64,000 bases of DNA from Sulfolobales archaeon (GTDB lineage: Archaea > Thermoproteota > Thermoprotei_A > Sulfolobales > NBVN01), in the NCBI GenBank assembly GCA_026419835.1, contig JAOAKQ010000002.1, positions 62,001 through 126,000 of the forward strand. Reading direction: 5' to 3'. The notes under the pieces are model-generated. The model did not search any database, was not told where the DNA came from, and worked only from the letters and a program-made list of their open reading frames with translations. This document shows, piece after piece, positions 59,114 to 64,000 of this stretch (its first letter is position 1; every line of letters begins with the position of its first letter). A program made the position numbers and the translations under genes.

Positions 59114-60268
59114 TTAACTCCTAACTTTTAGTAACCTGCGTAGTGCGGCTAGAGAGACGAACTCCACAGTCACTACGTAGGATAGTAGTAGGAGCTTGTT
59201 ACCCGCTATAGAGGAGATTGCGAATCCTCCGAGAGACCACGAGAGACCAGTTAGAAGACCGAACGTTCCGTACGCAAGAGACCTCTTCCCAGGTTCTACT
59301 AGGTCGGCTACGGCGGCCCTCATATTGGTTTCGTAGAGTCCCATAACAACACCCCATAGAGCACCCACGGCGTACGGTGCTAGAGGGCCTTCTGAAAGAA
59401 CCAGTACCGCGAGCGCCAAAGCTGCCGCTGGGGGAGCTATAGCTAAGCTCTTCAAACCGTATCTATCGTACGCTATACCGGCTGGTAGAGCTGTGAGTGC
59501 GTCAACAGCCATAGCTACGGAGTAGGCTAGGGCTACTTCAGACGCCGGTATCCGTCTTTCCGAGGCCATGTACATAGATGCGATAGCCCAGTGAACGTAG
59601 CCAGCTAGTAGCGTGGATGCTGACACGGTGTATATCCAGAACTGCCTAGGTAGACCTCTAAACCCGGGAGTTTCCGCGGAGCCGTAGTCGACGGACTCCA
59701 CTCTAGGGTATAGAAGTGCCGCTGAAACTACGAGTGCTACGGATAGAGCTGCTGGTATAGCTAGAGATAGGAAAGCCAGTCTATACCCACCGGTGCTGAC
59801 AGCTAGAGAAACCGATAGAGGTCCTACGAAAGCCCCCACCTGGTCCATGACTTCGTGGATCCCGAAGCCCTTACCGCGCCCCATGCTGGAGGTAATTTCC
59901 GCTAGTACCGTATCCCTCGACGGAGCTCTCAGTCCCTTACCCACTCTCTCAACTATGTAGAGAGCTACGGCAACATCCCACCTCCCCGTGAAAGCTAGGA
60001 GAGGTACGACCACTAGGTTGACCAGGTACCCGAGCACCACGGTTGCCCAGAGCACCGCCGATGACTTGAAGACGGCGCACGCGTAGCCTCCGAAGAACCT
60101 CGCTACGTAGTTCACGAACTCACCACTACCAACTACGGCCGCCGCTGCGGGTACCGCCTTCAAGCTCTCTAGGAGCGGGCCACTTATAGATCTAGCTCCT
60201 TCGTAAGCTACATCAGCTGTGAGCGAGACTAGCCCCAGGATCGTGAAAACCAGCAGCTCCTTCTTCAA
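59114..60268 (-). CDS. MFS transporter
   Basis: The 384-aa protein has about 11-12 TM helices and MFS cues: VERVGKGLRAPSRDTVLAEIT (helix 4-5 loop, common in drug/unknown MFS) and PAGIAYDRYGLKSLAIAPPAA in the second half (motif A repeat). It probably exports or imports a small solute; substrate unknown. Confidence 0.82.
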   Translation of the reverse strand: MKKELLVFTILGLVSLTADVAYEGARSISGPLLESLKAVPAAAAVVGSGEFVNYVARFFGGYACAVFKSSAVLWATVVLGYLVNLVVVPLLAFTGRWDVAVALYIVERVGKGLRAPSRDTVLAEITSSMGRGKGFGIHEVMDQVGAFVGPLSVSLAVSTGGYRLAFLSLAIPAALSVALVVSAALLYPRVESVDYGSAETPGFRGLPRQFWIYTVSASTLLAGYVHWAIASMYMASERRIPASEVALAYSVAMAVDALTALPAGIAYDRYGLKSLAIAPPAAALALAVLVLSEGPLAPYAVGALWGVVMGLYETNMRAAVADLVEPGKRSLAYGTFGLLTGLSWSLGGFAISSIAGNKLLLLSYVVTVEFVSLAALRRLLKVRS

Positions 60269-60349
60269 CTCGACCAGCCAATCTCATCGAGTAGTGGTTG
60301 GCTAAAAGCTTATTAATCACCTCTCCCCATCCTTCATAGGTGACGGCAG

Positions 60350-60868
60350 TTGCCTCTTAGACCGGCGAGGTGCTATAAGGGTATCAATAAGCCGGCGTAC
60401 ACTAGGTCTGAGTACATCGACGGTATTCCGCAGTCTAAGATCGTGAAGTACGTTATGGGGAACCTAAGGGAGAAATACGAACTCAGGCTCGAGCTGAAGG
60501 CTCTCGAAGCGGCTCAGATAAGGCATAACGCACTTGAAGCTGGGAGAATTGCTGCGCACAAGTACCTTAGTAAGGCTGTAGGTGAAGATAAGTTCGCTCT
60601 AATCGTGAGAGTGTACCCCCACCAAGTACTCAGAGAGAATAAGATGATGGCCTTCGCCGGTGCCGATAGACTGCAGGAAGGTATGAGGAGGGCTTTCGGC
60701 AAGCCCATAGGGCTGGCGGCTAGAGTCTTCCCTAACTCGACCGTAGTCGAGGTAAGAGTTAATAGAGCATACCTAGAGCAAGCTAAGGAAGCTCTGAGAA
60801 GATTTAGCGATAAAATCGGGGTACCCTCGGCAATCGAAATAACGGATTTAAGTAAGGTTTCTTCTTGA
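60350..60868 (+). CDS. rpl10e: 50S ribosomal protein L10e/L16
   Basis: The 172-aa protein starts MPLRPARCYKGINKPAYTRSEYIDGIPQSKI and ends in a KVSS tail, matching archaeal L10e (L16 family). Conserved KYVMGN, ALEAGRIAAHKYL and IVRVYPHQVLREN are visible. It binds near the A-site. Start is TTG. Confidence 0.96.
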   Translation: MPLRPARCYKGINKPAYTRSEYIDGIPQSKIVKYVMGNLREKYELRLELKALEAAQIRHNALEAGRIAAHKYLSKAVGEDKFALIVRVYPHQVLRENKMMAFAGADRLQEGMRRAFGKPIGLAARVFPNSTVVEVRVNRAYLEQAKEALRRFSDKIGVPSAIEITDLSKVSS

Positions 60869-61887
60869 CCGAGGAGTTGGTTAGGCTCGGAGACTACGAG
60901 CTAGATATGGGGAGAGTCGTCAGAGCTGTACTCGAGAGTAGAGCTAGGAGGATCCTAGTTCAGCTACCCGAAGGTCTTAAGAGACACTACCCAGCGCTAT
61001 TAAAATGCATCAAGGAGAGGGTCGGCCTAGATGTGGAGGTCTACCTAGATGCCTCACCAGCCTACGGTTCGTGCTTAATCGACTTAGAATCGACTGGGAG
61101 CTACGACCTGGTGCTTCACGTAGGGCACGACCCCTACCCATACGCTACCTACTCCAGTTCGAAGATCGTCTTCCTAGACCTCGAGTATGTAGGTAGTGAG
61201 CCGGAGTCCACCATCAGTAAATTGAAGAGATTTCTGAGGAGTGCCAGCGCTGTGAGAGTGGCTATTGTAACAACAAATCAGCACAAGAAGCTCTCCAAGA
61301 TGATTAGGAGTGAGCTCGAGTCAGATGGTTTTAGCGTAGTTGCCGGTCCGGCGGTAGTTCTCGGATGCTACGTACCGCTGGATATGGGAATAGCCGCTGA
61401 TGCCATCGTTGTTGTTGCTGGAGGATTCTTTCACGCTATTGGTGTAGGTATGGTCGCTAGGAACTCCCTCGTTGTTAGGGTCGACCCGTACACGAGGGAT
61501 GTTTCTGATGTATCGAGAGAGGTCTACAGGTTCACATCTAGGAGGTTGAAGAAGATGGCGGAAGCGCTTGAAGCAAGAAGCTGGGGAATACTGGTCGGTA
61601 CCGCCGGTCAGTACAGACCCTGGCTAGTCGGTAGGCTAGTTAGGCTACTGAGTGAGAGAGACCTTAACTACTACCTCTACGTAGCTCCGGTACTCACAGC
61701 TGAAGTACTTAGAAATCTGGATAGTCCTGAAGTAGGTGCGTATGTGGTTACCTCGTGCCCTAGGGTAGCCGTAGACGACCTCTCCGACTTCGAAAAACCG
61801 GTACTAACCCCATCGGAAGCGCTGAGAGTTATAGAGAGGCTGGATGTCGGTGAGTACCCAGACAGTTTTCTAGAGAAGCCCTACTAG
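60865..61887 (+). CDS. dph2: Diphthamide biosynthesis enzyme Dph2
   Basis: The 340-aa protein has VQLPEGLKRHYPALLKCI, VYLDASPAYGSCLID (first Cys), VAGPAVVLGCYVPLD (second Cys) and YVVTSCPRVAVDDL (third Cys), the three-cysteine non-canonical radical SAM cluster of Dph2. It adds the aminocarboxypropyl group to EF-2 His. It overlaps rpl10e by four bases (TTGA). Confidence 0.92.
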   Translation: MTEELVRLGDYELDMGRVVRAVLESRARRILVQLPEGLKRHYPALLKCIKERVGLDVEVYLDASPAYGSCLIDLESTGSYDLVLHVGHDPYPYATYSSSKIVFLDLEYVGSEPESTISKLKRFLRSASAVRVAIVTTNQHKKLSKMIRSELESDGFSVVAGPAVVLGCYVPLDMGIAADAIVVVAGGFFHAIGVGMVARNSLVVRVDPYTRDVSDVSREVYRFTSRRLKKMAEALEARSWGILVGTAGQYRPWLVGRLVRLLSERDLNYYLYVAPVLTAEVLRNLDSPEVGAYVVTSCPRVAVDDLSDFEKPVLTPSEALRVIERLDVGEYPDSFLEKPY

Positions 61888-61917
61888 AAAAAACGTGAGG
61901 TCACGTTTTAGAGAAAA

Positions 61918-63132
61918 CTAGGTACCTACAGCTACCTGCACTAGCCTAAGTACGTCTAGAAAACCGTAGCCGTATAAAGGATCGTATCCGTGGCTCCCTA
62001 AGTCTATAACAGTTCCTACCAGAATATTCCTTACTTCATTCGGTGTGAGTTTGTTCATGCCTCTTGCCAATCTCATTGCCTGCACTGTAGCTATTGCCGC
62101 TGATACATGCGGACATGCCATCGACGTACCGCTCGAGTATCCGTACCTATTTTTAGGTAGTGTTGAGAGTATGCTAACTCCCGGTGCTACTACATCCGGA
62201 TACCTATTACTCCAACTGGGGACTCTGTACCTGGAGTCTACAGCACCTACGGCTATAACCTCGAGGTAGCATGCTGGGCAGGCTAGTGATGAGGCCCCCT
62301 CGTTGCCCGCGGCAGCTACTAGTACCGCTCCGTAGCTATAAGCGTATAGCACGGCATCGCGTAGTACTTGCGAATCCGAACCTCCTAGAGACATCGATAA
62401 TATGTCGGAATCATCCTCAGTTCCAGGAACTCCGTCTGGACCTTTAACGGCCTCCACTATGCCCTTAGCTATATCGCTTATGTACCCGCTGCCTGAAGGA
62501 TCTAGAACTCTAACTGCGTATAGAGTAACTCTTGGTGCTACACCAGCTACACCGAAGCTATTTAGTCTAGCGGCAACTATTCCAGCTACGTGCGTTCCAT
62601 GACCATTGGGGTCAGCGCAGTTCGCTAGGTTCATACCTCTATAGAAGGTCTTACCATTTCGGAGAGATACAATGCAGAACGTTGCAGCACCTCTAAGGTC
62701 TTCGTGCGCGTAGTCCACTCCCGTATCTAGAATAGCTACGGAGACCGTTGGGTGGTAGCCGTAAGCAGCACTTCCATACCTACTACTCGTAGCCCAGACA
62801 TCAGTTGCGTTTACTAACTCAATATTCCACGCAACTTCACTAAACGTCCTCACAGATCTGTCTTCTTCAACATACCTAACGAATGAGAGACTAGCTACGT
62901 AAGATACGAGATTCGACGGAATCTCCAAAACAACTGCGCGGATCTCTGGAATTAGGATGTCTACTCTACCTAGAGTAGACAGAGTCTCGAGAACTCTTTC
63001 GCACGGAACGGATAGGCCTACAATAACGCGGACAACTCTAGAAGACCGGGAACTCGCCGATACCGGGATTGTATGTGCAGAGATGATTAAGATAGCTAGA
63101 ACCGCGTATATGAGGTGCTTTCTAGGTATCAA
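61918..63132 (-). CDS. Secreted subtilisin-family serine protease
   Basis: The 404-aa protein has a signal peptide (HLIYAVLAILIISAHTIPVSA), an I9-type propeptide (to about residue 100), and the catalytic triad in standard context: Asp in VAILDTGVDYAHED, His in DPNGHGTHVAGIVAA, Asn of the oxyanion hole in VAAAGNEGAS and Ser in SSGTSMACPHVSAA. It should hydrolyse extracellular protein, supplying peptides for fermentation. No C-terminal anchor is visible. Confidence 0.94.
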   Translation of the reverse strand: MIPRKHLIYAVLAILIISAHTIPVSASSRSSRVVRVIVGLSVPCERVLETLSTLGRVDILIPEIRAVVLEIPSNLVSYVASLSFVRYVEEDRSVRTFSEVAWNIELVNATDVWATSSRYGSAAYGYHPTVSVAILDTGVDYAHEDLRGAATFCIVSLRNGKTFYRGMNLANCADPNGHGTHVAGIVAARLNSFGVAGVAPRVTLYAVRVLDPSGSGYISDIAKGIVEAVKGPDGVPGTEDDSDILSMSLGGSDSQVLRDAVLYAYSYGAVLVAAAGNEGASSLACPACYLEVIAVGAVDSRYRVPSWSNRYPDVVAPGVSILSTLPKNRYGYSSGTSMACPHVSAAIATVQAMRLARGMNKLTPNEVRNILVGTVIDLGSHGYDPLYGYGFLDVLRLVQVAVGT

Positions 63133-63430
63133 ACCATTTCACCCCCATCCAGCAACATTAAGCTCAACGTCCAAGTTGATATGCTTGACGCTCCACTGCG
63201 ATCGATGGAGTACCGTGCGATAATTAAGTCTACAGTTGTAATACGGAAGATATCTAAGGACCTGCGTACGCGTAGAGTTTGTTTACCGACTACGTCAGCA
63301 GTTGCGCTACTAGTTCCTAGTAAGTTTGTGAGCGTAAGTTTCCACTACCTACCGACTACCTCCAGGTTTGTAGCTAGTGAAGTCTTCTTAATTTAGTCTG
63401 GAACCAGTAGTTGAGTAGAGAGGACTGGAA
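63133..63430. other. Divergent intergenic region with a possible short ORF
   Basis: About 300 bp between the subtilase and csl4. An ORF from ATG 63181 (end 63396) gives 71 aa (MLDAPLRSMEYRAIIKSTVV...) with plausible codon use but no recognised motif; it might be a small unknown gene. A TATA-like TTAATTTAG lies about 40 nt before csl4. Nothing else stands out. Confidence 0.3.
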
Positions 63431-63997
63431 GTGGAGAAAAGCGGGGAGTTAAAGAATGTTGTAGTACCGGGGGACCTTATAGGAGTTGCAGAAGAATTCA
63501 TCCCGGGTCCCGGTACCTACGAAATGAACTACCAGATAAGGTCCGCTATTGTAGGTAGAGTTGTTAAAGACTTGCGTAGTAAGGTTGTACATATTGAGCC
63601 ACTTAAAGCGCTCAAGATACCGCAACCCGGAGCTATCGTACTAGCTGTGGTCACGGAAATTAGGGAAGACTTCGCTCGAGTCAAGATAATGGCAGTAAAT
63701 AACGTGTTTACACACTACCACTTTACCGGGATGCTTCACGTAACTCAAGTAGTTGAGAAGGTGGGTGAGGTAAAGCACATGTTCAACTACGTGAGACTGG
63801 GGGACCTAGTGAGAGCTAGGGTACTGAACCACGCACCACCTTACCTCCTCTCTATTAGAGACCCTAAGCTCGGGGTAGTACTAGCTAGCTGCAGTAAGTG
63901 TGGTACCGCGCTCAGACTCCACGGGGAGAGACTGAAGTGTCCTCAGTGCGGTAACGTAGAGACTAGGAAGATAGGTCACGGATACGGAGAGAGGTAG
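63431..63997 (+). CDS. csl4: Exosome complex RNA-binding protein Csl4
   Basis: The 188-aa protein has an N-terminal domain (VVPGDLIGVAEEFIPGPGTYE), an S1 domain (GAIVLAVVTEIREDFARVKIM) and a C-terminal zinc ribbon (CSKCGTALRLHGERLKCPQCGN). It caps the archaeal exosome and binds RNA. Start is GTG. The gene ends three bases before the right edge of the window. Confidence 0.95.
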   Translation: MEKSGELKNVVVPGDLIGVAEEFIPGPGTYEMNYQIRSAIVGRVVKDLRSKVVHIEPLKALKIPQPGAIVLAVVTEIREDFARVKIMAVNNVFTHYHFTGMLHVTQVVEKVGEVKHMFNYVRLGDLVRARVLNHAPPYLLSIRDPKLGVVLASCSKCGTALRLHGERLKCPQCGNVETRKIGHGYGER

Positions 63998-64000
63998 AGG

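Overview
The window reads as chromosomal DNA of a hyperthermophilic archaeon of the Thermoproteota (Crenarchaeota), most likely Desulfurococcales-like. Support comes from archaeal information genes (EF-1A with S10 and tRNA-Ser, Rpo7 with Spt4, FEN-1, Csl4, L10e/L16, Dph2), archaeal 2-oxoacid:ferredoxin oxidoreductases, class I HMG-CoA reductase, an intron in tRNA-Leu, many GTG/TTG starts, TATA-type promoters, and a crenarchaeal I-A-like CRISPR repeat with an ATTGAAAG handle. The genus cannot be fixed from the sequence alone.

Layout. 1-12.5 kb is a peptide/amino-acid catabolism block: a truncated sodium/solute symporter, a proline racemase/hydroxyproline dehydratase family enzyme, an SNF-family symporter with two tiny membrane partners missing from the ORF track, a four-subunit L-proline dehydrogenase complex (pdhA-F-X-B order as in Thermococcales), an FGGY kinase, an Nramp/LeuT-fold transporter with a 59-aa partner, an aminotransferase and a DUF488 protein. 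12.6-19.8 kb carries tandem DUF131 membrane proteins, a YHS protein, a copper P-type ATPase, an IscS-IscU-TusA sulfur/iron-sulfur set and two thioredoxin-fold/CcdA membrane proteins. 19.9-22.7 kb is a 2-oxoglutarate:ferredoxin oxidoreductase operon (delta-alpha-beta-gamma). 23.2-24.0 kb is an apparent HypC-hotdog thioesterase fusion.

24.0-30.2 kb is the CRISPR locus: about 22 repeats of 24 bp transcribed leftward from a leader at 25.46 kb, followed by csa1/cas4, cas1, cas2, cas4, csa3 and cas6. No interference (Cascade/Cas3 or type III) genes are present in the window. Degenerate or solo copies of repeat plus leader lie at about 0.74, 12.48 and 33.64 kb, always in the same orientation. Three pairs of spacers translate to homologous peptides, so related viral genes were sampled more than once.

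30.2-64 kb is mainly housekeeping: tRNA-Ser(GGA), rps10, EF-1A, mtnA, a GNAT, spt4-rpo7, adenosine-specific kinase, argF, a possible tRNA-Gln 5' half with its own promoter, a small zinc-ribbon protein, FEN-1, a TrkA-like protein with an MscS-like channel, ArgRS, MATE, glutamine synthetase with a divergent Lrp, Nnr, MarC, an AAA ATPase, tRNA-Leu(CAA) with intron, indolepyruvate:ferredoxin oxidoreductase, PGI/PMI, HMG-CoA reductase, SurE, MFS, L10e/L16, Dph2, a secreted subtilase and Csl4.

The metabolic genes fit a peptide fermenter: the extracellular protease and symporters supply amino acids, aminotransferase and ferredoxin-linked oxidoreductases (Kor, Ior, Pdh) oxidise them, and reduced ferredoxin is the shared electron currency. 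The least expected observations are the scattered leader-plus-repeat relics, the paired homologous spacers, the tRNA-Gln half gene, the HypC-thioesterase fusion, and three conserved genes whose N-termini extend upstream of any ATG/GTG/TTG.
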